Positions 9,487 through 16,631 of a stretch of 47,466 bases of DNA are shown here, in pieces. The translations under genes and the position numbers were made by a program. How positions within the stretch are numbered: position 1 is the stretch's first letter; each line of letters starts with the position of its first letter. The notes beneath the pieces were generated by a model. It made no database searches, had not been told where the DNA came from, and worked only from the letters and a program-made list of their open reading frames with translations. This stretch comes from a virus, in IMG/VR virus record IMGVR_UViG_3300028610_000087, positions 1 through 47,466 of that record; one strand, given 5' to 3'.

Positions 9487-11958
9487 ATGGCTTTCGTACA
9501 AGATGTGCCAACCCCTAATGTAAGTACTGCTGCTCCTGTAGCTCCGGGTGACTCTTCTGATGTCATCCGGCTTGGGGGTGTTGAAGATGCCCTCAAGTTT
9601 GCAGGACGTGCACTCTCAGGATTCAATGATACTGCCCGTAAGGTACAGGCTGATGAAGTTACTGCCGATGCAGTAGGTGGTATCAATGATCTACTAGAGG
9701 AACGTGAATCAGCTGCAGGTATTGAGCGTCAGGTGTCAGGTCAGATAGCACAGATCGGTGCTGATGGTGAGATTACTGATGAAGAACGTACAGCTCTTGA
9801 AGGTATTCAAGTATCTCGAGACTTCCTGCAGCAAGCACGTGATACTGGTGTGCTCAGTCAGCAAGGATTCAGTACTCGATTGAATGCACTACGTCGTGCA
9901 TCTGTAGCCCGGGCTGAGAACCTAGGCATTCAGACTAATATTGAGCAACTATTCCTTCAGAATCAGTCACTTGCTAAAGCTCCTCCTGTTGTAGATCCTA
10001 CTACTAAGTTCATCACTGAGAATATGGATGCACTTCACGGTAAGGGTAACTGGTCAACTGCTACGGCTGCTGAATTTGTATCTTCTGAGCGTAAAGCACA
10101 GACCTTGTTGACTGATCTTACCACAGATGCAGCTCAGTACTCCTTCACCATGACTAACCATATGAACAAAGTCATGCAGAAGATGATGACTGATCAGCAG
10201 AATGGTATCATATTTACTGAACAGGACAATGCTAACATTGCACTAGCTGCTAATGATCAGGCTAGTGGGTTCTTGAAGGCACTGGAAGAGAAGCGTAGTG
10301 CACTTAACAATACTGGTCGTCTCACGTCTGCACGTAGTGAACAGATTAATGCTGCTGCACAGTCAGTGATGGATGTTAGGGACACATACACTAAGATGTT
10401 GACTGACCCTAAGAGTCTTCCTAACTACTTCTCCTTCCAACAGGCAGCTACTCGTGCTACTAAAGGTCTCGAACTGTACAACCAGCTCAACATGCCTCCT
10501 CAACTACGTGCTATTGAAGCACTGACAGGAGCTAATGGTGGTAACAACGGTATTCCCGGTAGTGTATTCATTGATCTACTAGATGCTGACAGTAATCGTA
10601 GTAATCGTATAGCTACTCTGCTTGCAGAACAAGAGGGATTGGGACGTTCTCCTGATGAATTTAGAAAGACCATGGGTCAAGCTATTGATCAGTGGTTGAA
10701 GGGAGTATCCAATGAAGAGCTTGTTGCTAAAGGCATCATGCTTCCTGAACTTAACCGTGTCCTCACTATGGAGGTTCAGCGTACTCCTGCTCAAACTACT
10801 GAAGAAGTTGAATTCAAGATTGGTCAGCAGTCTGGAAGCCTCGGTCCTGTACCTAACGACGCAGGGGCTAACACTGCTAACATGGCTGCAGCATCACAAG
10901 ACTTCGAACAGATTTTTAGTGAGTCTAAGAGACATAATCAGACTGCTGAGTTCACCCGATCCACTAAAGACATGCTCCGTCGCCATGCTTCAGAGCTTAC
11001 CGGATTCGTGGGAGCTAAGACTGCGTTCGTATTGGGAGTATCTCCCACAGGTCAAGTCGTGGTTAACTTCCGCCCCGAAGCTGCTGCTAATCTGGACGTT
11101 CTTAGTCCTTCTGACCAGCGTGTCAGTGACTCACTACGTGCACAGTTGCAAGTATTCGGAGATTATGCCGGGAAAGCCATTAACTCAGGGATGATGACTG
11201 TAGACGACCTGTCTGACATGATCACCCCTGATCGTAGCCTAGTAGATCCCCGGACTGGTGAGACTATTGATGCATTCACTGGTGCAGGTGCTACTGAACA
11301 AGCTGCTATTAACCGCCTGACTCCTCGTTTTGCACCTGACACTAACTTCCCTGAAGTTCCTGAGAATCTAAGGCTTCAAGGTGTAACTGAACAGGTAGAT
11401 AGTGACATCCAAGCGGCTATCCAGCTTGAATCTAGCGGTGATGCAGGTGCAATTAACCCAGGATCTGGTGCAGCAGGGCTATTACAGCTAACTCCTGAAC
11501 GTGCTAAAGAAGAAGGCATAGATCCTAGTGATCCTAACGCCTCTATCCAGGTATTTAAGGAACATCGTGATGAGGTGGCTCCTAAGCTTACTAAGGCAGG
11601 GCTGGCAGCCGATGGTCTAAACACCTATATTCTCTGGCAGCAGGGTAATCGTGGTGGTTTAGATATCTTGCAGAACCAGGACAAGAAACTATCCGATCTG
11701 TCCAGCTCTCGACGCAGCAACATGCTAGATAATCCCCCACCTACTGCAGGATGGCAGGCTATTGAGAACAAGAACGAAGCTTCTGTCTCTCAATGGGTAG
11801 ATGGGTGGCGCGAGCGCTTTACTGAAGCAGGTGGTCAGCAACAACAGCCTCAACAACAGGCTATAACTGGTACCCAAGTAGATCTTCCTGATGGTGTATA
11901 TGAGTTCGAAGGACGTGAAGTTATTGTAGTTAACGGAGCGGTAGTGAGGGAATTGTAA
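9487..11958 (+). CDS. Internal virion protein with lytic transglycosylase domain
   Basis: 823 residues. Residues 1-600 are a helical, Gln/Ala-rich core typical of podovirus ejection proteins. A lytic transglycosylase (SLT/goose-lysozyme-like) domain begins near residue 635. The catalytic glutamate is E648 in LESSG, followed by a GAAGLLQLTPERA motif, the usual Gly-Leu-x-Q signature. The C-terminus is glutamine-rich and then acidic. It should locally open peptidoglycan when DNA enters, as T7 gp16's domain does. The stop codon overlaps the next start (TAATG). This is the only peptidoglycan-cutting domain recognised in the genome. Confidence 0.8.
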   Translation: MAFVQDVPTPNVSTAAPVAPGDSSDVIRLGGVEDALKFAGRALSGFNDTARKVQADEVTADAVGGINDLLEERESAAGIERQVSGQIAQIGADGEITDEERTALEGIQVSRDFLQQARDTGVLSQQGFSTRLNALRRASVARAENLGIQTNIEQLFLQNQSLAKAPPVVDPTTKFITENMDALHGKGNWSTATAAEFVSSERKAQTLLTDLTTDAAQYSFTMTNHMNKVMQKMMTDQQNGIIFTEQDNANIALAANDQASGFLKALEEKRSALNNTGRLTSARSEQINAAAQSVMDVRDTYTKMLTDPKSLPNYFSFQQAATRATKGLELYNQLNMPPQLRAIEALTGANGGNNGIPGSVFIDLLDADSNRSNRIATLLAEQEGLGRSPDEFRKTMGQAIDQWLKGVSNEELVAKGIMLPELNRVLTMEVQRTPAQTTEEVEFKIGQQSGSLGPVPNDAGANTANMAAASQDFEQIFSESKRHNQTAEFTRSTKDMLRRHASELTGFVGAKTAFVLGVSPTGQVVVNFRPEAAANLDVLSPSDQRVSDSLRAQLQVFGDYAGKAINSGMMTVDDLSDMITPDRSLVDPRTGETIDAFTGAGATEQAAINRLTPRFAPDTNFPEVPENLRLQGVTEQVDSDIQAAIQLESSGDAGAINPGSGAAGLLQLTPERAKEEGIDPSDPNASIQVFKEHRDEVAPKLTKAGLAADGLNTYILWQQGNRGGLDILQNQDKKLSDLSSSRRSNMLDNPPPTAGWQAIENKNEASVSQWVDGWRERFTEAGGQQQQPQQQAITGTQVDLPDGVYEFEGREVIVVNGAVVREL

Positions 11959-12509
11959 TGCCTTTACTGAACTTATTTACCATTCCCAAGGCAGTCTTGA
12001 AGGATGTTGATTCCTTTGCAGGTGCAGGGGGTAAGATTACCTTCACTGATGCCCTTAATATTGCTGGTCGTAGCTCTGAGGCATTGACCAAAGAACAACA
12101 ATCGTCACTGATGTCTAAGTTTGGCAATGATTCTCTTATACAGAATACTCTGGAAAGAAAGAACGCTGCCAAGAATCCGGCAAGGTTGGAGAAGCAGATT
12201 AAGAAGCAGTTAATTGCTTTTGAGGTTGTGGAGGAAGGCAGAAAAGCTGGACTTACTCCAACTACGTTTGATCCTGACGCACTGACTGCTAGGAATTTCT
12301 TTACACCTGATAGACCAGGTATTGTTCAACAGCTAAGCCGTATCAAAGACAAAGCTAGAGAACAAAAACTTCTAGGTGAGGAACTAGCTCGTAAAGAAGA
12401 GGCAGCCAAGCCTATTGTGGAGCTTTCAAAGTTCCGTAGGGTAGGGGAGCTAACCGCTGAACAGCAGAGTGCTCTTGATGCTGCTATGAAGGATCTATTC
12501 GACGAGTAA
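11958..12509 (+). CDS. Hypothetical late protein (183 aa)
   Basis: 183 residues, highly charged and helical, with no signal peptide or membrane segment. It starts on the overlapping TAATG of the transglycosylase-carrying virion protein, so it is coupled to it. It lies between the virion genes and the lysis genes. It could be a small virion component or assembly factor; I looked for endolysin motifs and found none. Confidence 0.6.
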   Translation: MPLLNLFTIPKAVLKDVDSFAGAGGKITFTDALNIAGRSSEALTKEQQSSLMSKFGNDSLIQNTLERKNAAKNPARLEKQIKKQLIAFEVVEEGRKAGLTPTTFDPDALTARNFFTPDRPGIVQQLSRIKDKAREQKLLGEELARKEEAAKPIVELSKFRRVGELTAEQQSALDAAMKDLFDE

Positions 12510-12525
12510 TATAAGGGATTAGGAC

Positions 12526-12849
12526 ATGCCGGAGCACTTTAACGTACCCGACAGACGATCTAATGATGCACAACTAGGGTACTTAACCGGGCGCATTGAG
12601 GCCCTCGAGGGTAAATTGGAAGAGCATATAGAGAGTGAAGATAGGACAGTAAAGTCTATCGATGGTAAGCTTGACAAGATGTCAGAGCTTATTCAGAAGA
12701 ACTCTGATCAACTAAGTATGTATAAACATCTTGTATTCTTTATTAGAACGATTGCAATATGTCTTGGCGCTTTGCTAGCTGCTAATTGGTCAGAAGCCAG
12801 GGCAGTATGGACTGCATTCTTTGGAACTGAGCTACCACCAGGAGGATAG
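12526..12849 (+). CDS. Holin-like or membrane-anchored protein (107 aa)
   Basis: 107 residues. A charged N-terminal coiled-coil-like part (residues 10-65, GRIEALEGKLEEH and similar) is followed by one clear membrane segment (about 69-85, VFFIRTIAICLGALLAANW) and a short tail ending in PPGG. It lies immediately before the spanin-like lipoprotein gene, in the place where holins or Rz-type proteins sit. One transmembrane segment fits a class III holin (N-terminus inside) or an inner-membrane structural protein. Function is inferred from topology and neighbours. Confidence 0.55.
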   Translation: MPEHFNVPDRRSNDAQLGYLTGRIEALEGKLEEHIESEDRTVKSIDGKLDKMSELIQKNSDQLSMYKHLVFFIRTIAICLGALLAANWSEARAVWTAFFGTELPPGG

Positions 12850-13200
12850 ATGAAGAAGAATATACTATTACTACTTATGATGCTATCTCTTAGTGGTTGT
12901 TCAGGAGTAGGATTACTTAAAGGAGCTGTAAGTTCCTTAACACCCTCTAATGGTATTAGTGCTGAAGTCACTGTAGCTGAAGAGGTAAATGAGCAGATAG
13001 TTATAGGTAATCAGAAGGAACAAGAGATCGAAGGAGAGAATGTTGAGGTATTCAACACAGAGACTATCACTAATATCTCTGAAACCTCACCCCTCCTGCT
13101 TATACTACTAGTAATGGGGTGGTTACTGCCTTCTCCTTCTGAGATATGGAGAGGTTTGTTGAATTCTATTAACTTTCTTATCCGTGGGAAGAGAGACTAA
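12850..13200 (+). CDS. Unimolecular spanin candidate (lipoprotein + C-terminal TM)
   Basis: 116 residues. The N-terminus is a lipoprotein signal: MKK, a leucine-rich core, then lipobox LSGC with lipidation at C17. Residues 20-75 are a polar periplasmic stretch. Near the C-terminus a membrane segment (about 82-95, PLLLILLVMGWLLP) is followed by a basic tail ending RGKRD. An outer-membrane lipid anchor plus an inner-membrane anchor in one chain is the architecture of T1 gp11-type unimolecular spanins, which fuse the two membranes at lysis. The ATG follows GGAGG directly after the preceding gene's stop. Assignment is by architecture only. Confidence 0.6.
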   Translation: MKKNILLLLMMLSLSGCSGVGLLKGAVSSLTPSNGISAEVTVAEEVNEQIVIGNQKEQEIEGENVEVFNTETITNISETSPLLLILLVMGWLLPSPSEIWRGLLNSINFLIRGKRD

Positions 13201-13219
13201 AACTATAGAGGTACCTTAT

Positions 13220-13291
13220 ATGCCATTCCATATTGACAAAGTAAAGACTACGCCTGTTAAACAGAAGAAGAAGAACAAAGTAGCTAAGTAA
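13220..13291 (+). CDS. Very small basic protein (23 aa)
   Basis: 23 codons from ATG to TAA, MPFHIDKVKTTPVKQKKKNK and then VAK. The preceding GAGG lies 8 bases before the ATG. It is strongly lysine-rich and is the last gene before the bidirectional terminator. Short, basic proteins are common at this place in podovirus late operons. Function unknown; the ribosome site and composition support coding, though length limits certainty. Confidence 0.45.
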   Translation: MPFHIDKVKTTPVKQKKKNKVAK

Positions 13292-13304
13292 ACTCGAGAC
13301 AAAA

Positions 13305-13360
13305 AAAAAGCCCGAGAGGCTGGCAACCATTAGATTGGCTGTCAGGCTCTCGGGCTTTTT
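13305..13360. terminator. Bidirectional intrinsic terminator between convergent blocks
   Basis: A 14-bp perfect inverted repeat (AAAAAGCCCGAGAG at 13305-13318, matched at 13347-13360) ends in T runs on both strands. A 28-base apical part between the arms can fold further (CTG...CAG). It sits exactly where the plus-strand late block and the minus-strand block converge, so it should stop transcription from both sides. Confidence 0.9.
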
Positions 13361-13369
13361 CGTTTCTAT

Positions 13370-13570
13370 CTATTCAAAATCATCCCAATCACTGGGACTA
13401 TCTAACCTCACTTCAGTACCTACTGCATGAATCAAGTCAGGGATTAGATCCCACATCTCATCACACGTTATCTGTAGGTTGTGGTCCCTGTTCCACTGTA
13501 TCATCTTGTCCAGCCACAGGTGCTTCAGCCTCTCCTGCTCCGGTATCGTCAGTGATCCCAGTGTTGACAT
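13370..13570 (-). CDS. Hypothetical protein (66 aa), end of minus block
   Basis: 66 residues, ending in an acidic tail (SDWDDFE). The ATG has a GGAG nine bases upstream, but its first 36 codons overlap the end of the neighbouring 125-residue gene in another frame. A shorter form starting at ATG 13504 would reduce the overlap. Last gene of the minus-strand block, next to the terminator. No family recognised. Confidence 0.5.
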   Translation of the reverse strand: MSTLGSLTIPEQERLKHLWLDKMIQWNRDHNLQITCDEMWDLIPDLIHAVGTEVRLDSPSDWDDFE

Positions 13571-13838
13571 CGTCAGTCATCTCCTGCGCTACTTCAGGTG
13601 CATTATCTTTAGCTCGTTCTTCACATAGCCGTGCTACCATACCTGCAAATGTCAGGATATCAGGCTTACGGTTAGTGAACTGATCCTTTAGGTATTGCAG
13701 ACCACCTTCTTCATCGCCAGCGTCAAGGATAGCCATGTATTCAGGCAGCATCTTATCCAGTTCTTCCTGTGCGTAAGGAGGCAAGGAGATTTCTTCTTCA
13801 GTGGTCTGTGCTTCGGGAGCTTTAGTGTTACCAGTCAT
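13461..13838 (-). CDS. Acidic hypothetical protein (125 aa)
   Basis: 125 residues, very acidic, with a Glu/Asp/Thr-rich C-terminal half. A start at 13838 (MTGNTK) is chosen because AGGA lies seven bases before it; an upstream TTG has no such site. Overlaps the next gene in the block. No motif recognised. The acidic profile would suit an inhibitor or DNA-mimic role, but that is only speculation. Confidence 0.6.
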   Translation of the reverse strand: MTGNTKAPEAQTTEEEISLPPYAQEELDKMLPEYMAILDAGDEEGGLQYLKDQFTNRKPDILTFAGMVARLCEERAKDNAPEVAQEMTDDVNTGITDDTGAGEAEAPVAGQDDTVEQGPQPTDNV

Positions 13839-13839
13839 A

Positions 13840-14070
13840 TTATTGTCCTGCTCGTGCAATCACGGCGTTAGTTAGGATCTTGTGGTCATGCTTAACAGTC
13901 TCTTCATCCTTACCTTGGATGTGGATGTCTGTATTATATCTAGAGTCGCTCTTTAGAGTAATGTCGAAGATCCACACCTCGTCATACTTGTCATATCGTA
14001 CTTCAGATACTGCAATAATCAGAGGACACAGAACAATAGCGCCTCCTACTGTAATCCAATCGTTACCCAT
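13840..14070 (-). CDS. Hypothetical protein (76 aa) with N-terminal hydrophobic segment
   Basis: 76 residues. An uncharged hydrophobic segment (residues 6-22, ITVGGAIVLCPLIIAV) could be a membrane anchor. The rest is charged and beta-like. Its stop almost touches the next gene's start. Located after endonuclease I. No family recognised. Confidence 0.55.
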   Translation of the reverse strand: MGNDWITVGGAIVLCPLIIAVSEVRYDKYDEVWIFDITLKSDSRYNTDIHIQGKDEETVKHDHKILTNAVIARAGQ

Positions 14071-14076
14071 TGTCGT

Positions 14077-14499
14077 TTATTCCTCTAACCAATCTCTTTT
14101 GATATGCTTGTCTGCAAAGGGCCAAGTGATTCCTTTGAAAGGACCACGTCCAAGTCCTTTGCAAATGTCAGCATAGCTAGTTTTACTTCCTTTTCTAATC
14201 CGCTGCTTAGAGCGTGTGAAGACGAAACGTATATCGAGGTTCGGATATTGTTGCTTGATAAGGAGATGTTTATATCTGTCATCATAGTCCCAAAGTCCTT
14301 TAGTCTCGATGATTACTGTCTTCCCACTCTTCGTAGTTATATAGAAGTCAGGAGTATATGTGTGTTCTGTCTCTGGTATAGTGTAGACAATCTTTCCATC
14401 GGAAGGTTCATAGTCATATGTAATCTTTTCTTTATCTAATTGCTTAGCTACACCTTCCTCTAGTCCACTACGCCAGCAAGACTTGTGCTTACGTTTCAT
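14077..14499 (-). CDS. Endonuclease I, Holliday junction resolvase (T7 gp3-like)
   Basis: 140 residues, the same size as T7 gp3 (149). The catalytic pattern is complete: SGLE (E14), HTYTPDF (D51), and ETKG (E65, K67), the counterparts of T7 E20, D55, E65 and K67. The LDIRFVFTRS segment is also typical. It resolves branched DNA and in T7 helps degrade host DNA. It overlaps the previous gene by four bases. Neighbouring exonuclease, ssDNA-binding protein and polymerase complete a T7-like replication and recombination set. Confidence 0.92.
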   Translation of the reverse strand: MKRKHKSCWRSGLEEGVAKQLDKEKITYDYEPSDGKIVYTIPETEHTYTPDFYITTKSGKTVIIETKGLWDYDDRYKHLLIKQQYPNLDIRFVFTRSKQRIRKGSKTSYADICKGLGRGPFKGITWPFADKHIKRDWLEE

Positions 14500-14717
14500 T
14501 TGTAGAACATTCCTGTGTATTGCCAGCTTCCATCCTTGAACTCAGGTGTGCACAGTTCTTCCCATAGTTTAGGGTCAGCTTCTATATCCCTTTGAAGCTT
14601 ACGTATGCACATGTCATAGACATTATCTTCTAAGATAGGTTCACCTAGTTCATATGCCTTAGCACATTTAAGAATGAACTCTTGTGAGAAGATCATCTCC
14701 TCTCTGTCAGTCCTCAT
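14496..14717 (-). CDS. Hypothetical protein (73 aa)
   Basis: 73 residues with no recognised motif; charged and helical. The start at 14717 (MRTDREEM) is chosen because it follows the previous gene's TAG by one base, suggesting re-initiation; an in-frame ATG at 14738 also exists. No clear ribosome site precedes either. Overlaps endonuclease I by four bases. Confidence 0.55.
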   Translation of the reverse strand: MRTDREEMIFSQEFILKCAKAYELGEPILEDNVYDMCIRKLQRDIEADPKLWEELCTPEFKDGSWQYTGMFYK

Positions 14718-14718
14718 A

Positions 14719-14916
14719 CTAGTCAAGTATGTAGTCATCAGTTACGAAAGCACAGATACCTTCTGACAACTCTGAATGAGTAGCTTCTACTGAGACAACT
14801 ACATGTGGGTGGCAGTTATCATTGATCCACTTAATCATAGGCCTACTGACAGCTTCAAACTCTTTTCTCTGTTCTTCAGTTAGTTTCATATAGTGTTCCT
14901 TCTCTTCATTAGACAT
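14719..14916 (-). CDS. Hypothetical protein (65 aa)
   Basis: 65 residues. The start at 14916 (MSNEEKEHY) is chosen because AGGAG lies upstream at normal spacing; a longer form starting at 14940 lacks one. A helical N-terminus is followed by a beta-rich part (HVVVSVEAT). Overlaps the end of the exonuclease by eight bases. No family recognised. Confidence 0.55.
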   Translation of the reverse strand: MSNEEKEHYMKLTEEQRKEFEAVSRPMIKWINDNCHPHVVVSVEATHSELSEGICAFVTDDYILD

Positions 14917-15715
14917 TAAGCATCTCCTCTTTGTCCTCAAGCATGCACTGGAAATCTTCTAATAGATTAGCTGCTTCATAAGATGTAGTGATCCGAATGT
15001 ATTCCTTTACTGAATCTTCCCTCAACATCCACAATAGAGTACCATTCTCTTCTATGAACTGTGTGGAGTAACTGCCAAACCTCTGATCGTACAACTTCTT
15101 CACTATACGATACATCTCCAGAGGCTCTGTAACGCCCTTCAGGTAGTACTTCACATTAGTCTGACCCATCCCGTAAAGTCCAGGGATATTGTCCGTAGAA
15201 TCGCCTGTGATGAGCTGTGAGAAGAAGTGATGATACCCTTCAGCTTCAGTAGTGAACCACGGTTCCTTTTCTTTACAGTTGGAGGTGCCCCAAGAGTAGT
15301 GCCAACCAGGTACCATCCAAAGATCTTTGTCACGAGAACAGATGATGGTATGTGCCAGTGATTTCATATCGGGGAACCCCGCACACTGAGCCATACTCAT
15401 ACCATCGTCAGCTTCATACCCATCACACACTACAACTGGGTGGTTCAGTCCTGACTTAAGGTACTCTTCAATACGGTCATGCCAGAAGGGCTTTGGTTTA
15501 TTGCTTCTATTGCCTTTGTAAGGTCGGATAGTTGCAACGTCCTCTCGAAAGTTTTCATGGCCAGACATATATACACAGTAAGTATCTGCTCCGCTGCCAT
15601 GCATGATAGACTTGATCTTTCCATCTACTCTACTCTTGATCAGTGGCCAAGCTAGGGGCTGTCCTTCTGAGTTAGTGGCACATCCAATTTCATAGCCTTC
15701 GTAGGATGTCGCCAT
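14909..15715 (-). CDS. 5'-3' exonuclease (T7 gp6 / FEN-like), N-terminus in another frame
   Basis: Main frame of 268 residues. It shows flap-endonuclease motifs: VVVCDGYEADD (acidic cluster near residue 100), ICSRDKDLW, and ITGDSTDNIPGLYGMG with the helix-hairpin-helix loop. It should remove RNA primers and degrade host DNA. The family's first catalytic aspartate (IDGD) is missing from this frame. It is encoded just upstream in the other frame: an ATG at 15731 with AAGGAGG at 15741-15747 reads MKALIDGDILRRL and stops at 15690. A +1 shift near 15690-15705 would join the two. Either the gene uses frameshifting, or it is broken, or one base is wrong. Confidence 0.85.
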   Translation of the reverse strand: MATSYEGYEIGCATNSEGQPLAWPLIKSRVDGKIKSIMHGSGADTYCVYMSGHENFREDVATIRPYKGNRSNKPKPFWHDRIEEYLKSGLNHPVVVCDGYEADDGMSMAQCAGFPDMKSLAHTIICSRDKDLWMVPGWHYSWGTSNCKEKEPWFTTEAEGYHHFFSQLITGDSTDNIPGLYGMGQTNVKYYLKGVTEPLEMYRIVKKLYDQRFGSYSTQFIEENGTLLWMLREDSVKEYIRITTSYEAANLLEDFQCMLEDKEEMLNV

Positions 15716-15747
15716 CTATGAGAGCTTTCATCCTAAGTATCCTCCTT
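15690..15747 (-). promoter_or_regulatory. Strong SD and out-of-frame N-terminus of the exonuclease
   Basis: AAGGAGG (15741-15747) lies nine bases before ATG 15731, the best ribosome site nearby. The frame opened there gives MKALIDGDILRRL and then TGA. The exonuclease frame (YEIGCATN) runs through the same bases one position over. The next in-frame ATG (15715) has no comparable ribosome site, so translation seems meant to begin at 15731. Confidence 0.6.
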
Positions 15748-16149
15748 AAAGTGTCTGATTCTGTGACAATTAGCGCAAAGGAGTACACACTTTTGTATCT
15801 CCTTCTCTGCCTTATCCCATGAGCCTGTTAAGAACTTGCTGGGATTACCATCTTTGTCTCCGATATGGTGGAAGTCATAGCAACAACGGTCAAAGACTCC
15901 GCCACAATCTACACACTTACCTCCCATATACTCTATAGCTTTGTCCTTCTTACTGCGATTAAGTTCATTAGCAAGACGACGTTTTCTTTTGATGTTTCTT
16001 TTATAGTACGCAGACTTATAAAGGTTGTCGCACTCAGAGCATACGTTCGTCCTGCCAAAGGAACACTCCTTGTTCTTGATGAAGGCGTACAGTGGCTTGA
16101 CAATATCACATTTAGAACAAGGCTTTAGGAGTCTGTCAAAGTAAGTCAT
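15733..16149 (-). CDS. HNH homing-type endonuclease (zinc-ribbon) inserted before exonuclease
   Basis: 138 residues. An N-terminal zinc ribbon (CSKCD near residue 12 and CSECD near 38) precedes a basic linker. The HNH core has CVDCGGVF (about 79-86), YDFHH (about 91-95, the catalytic histidine) and LLCANCHRIRH (about 123-133). Zinc-bound HNH enzymes of this type are common free-standing homing endonucleases in T7-like phages. It starts inside a copy of the exonuclease start (ATAGATG) and ends one base before the real exonuclease ATG, fitting invasion of that gene's 5' end. Confidence 0.85.
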   Translation of the reverse strand: MTYFDRLLKPCSKCDIVKPLYAFIKNKECSFGRTNVCSECDNLYKSAYYKRNIKRKRRLANELNRSKKDKAIEYMGGKCVDCGGVFDRCCYDFHHIGDKDGNPSKFLTGSWDKAEKEIQKCVLLCANCHRIRHFKEDT

Positions 16150-16165
16150 CTATCAGTGCCTTCAT
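16136..16165 (-). pseudogene. Duplicate remnant of exonuclease start (MKALIDDLL)
   Basis: ATG at 16165 overlaps the stop of the zinc-ribbon gene (ATGA) and reads MKALIDDLL before TGA. The true exonuclease start at 15731 reads MKALIDGDIL. Over 19 bases the two differ at three positions, all third codon positions. It looks like the ancestral exonuclease start, cut off when the HNH gene inserted; translation here may couple to the HNH ATG at 16149. Confidence 0.6.
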
Positions 16166-16311
16166 GAGCTACCCCCTGCCTCATCCACGTCTACACCACA
16201 ATGGGCACAGAAGTAATGGTCTTCTTCTGAGTCTTCAACTACGAACCAACCACTGCAGTTGCTACATTTGATGTGCTTCCATAGAGAGATAGCCACTACT
16301 TCAGCTTTCAT
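16162..16311 (-). CDS. Small zinc-ribbon protein (49 aa)
   Basis: 49 residues from ATG 16311. Two CxxC pairs (CSNC at 16-19 and CAHC at 35-38) form a probable zinc ribbon, and the tail is acidic. Its stop overlaps the duplicate exonuclease start in an ATGA junction. Small zinc-ribbon proteins of this kind often bind nucleic acid or RNA polymerase. No specific family is recognised. Confidence 0.6.
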   Translation of the reverse strand: MKAEVVAISLWKHIKCSNCSGWFVVEDSEEDHYFCAHCGVDVDEAGGSS

Positions 16312-16314
16312 CTG

Positions 16315-16545
16315 TTACTCCGCTAGTTGTGTACGGATGTGATCAAGGAAGCGACGTTGTTGGAAGGGGAGATCAGTACATGTTTCAAGTAACACACCGT
16401 GCCGGTAAGGATCACGCACAGCACTCTGTTTGACTTTCAGTTTGTCTGGATCTTGACACAACTCGGTGAGTGTCTCATGTTCAGCCTTAGACTGGATCTC
16501 AATGGTGTAAGGACGGAAGGCTTTATTCAAATTAACTTTTGGCAT
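16315..16545 (-). CDS. Hypothetical protein (76 aa)
   Basis: 76 residues starting at MPKVNLNKAFRP, with GGAA about eight bases before the ATG. The start at 16545 is chosen over the longer reading because the extra N-terminus lacks a ribosome site. Charged and mostly helical. It lies between the ssDNA-binding protein gene and the zinc-ribbon gene. No family recognised. Confidence 0.6.
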   Translation of the reverse strand: MPKVNLNKAFRPYTIEIQSKAEHETLTELCQDPDKLKVKQSAVRDPYRHGVLLETCTDLPFQQRRFLDHIRTQLAE

Positions 16546-16631
16546 ATCTAATTTCCATGTGTGGTTGTGTACCCAAGTAAGAGAGAGGGTCAGCAGGTAC
16601 CCTCTCCTCCTCATGTAGTTGTGCTAGTGCA

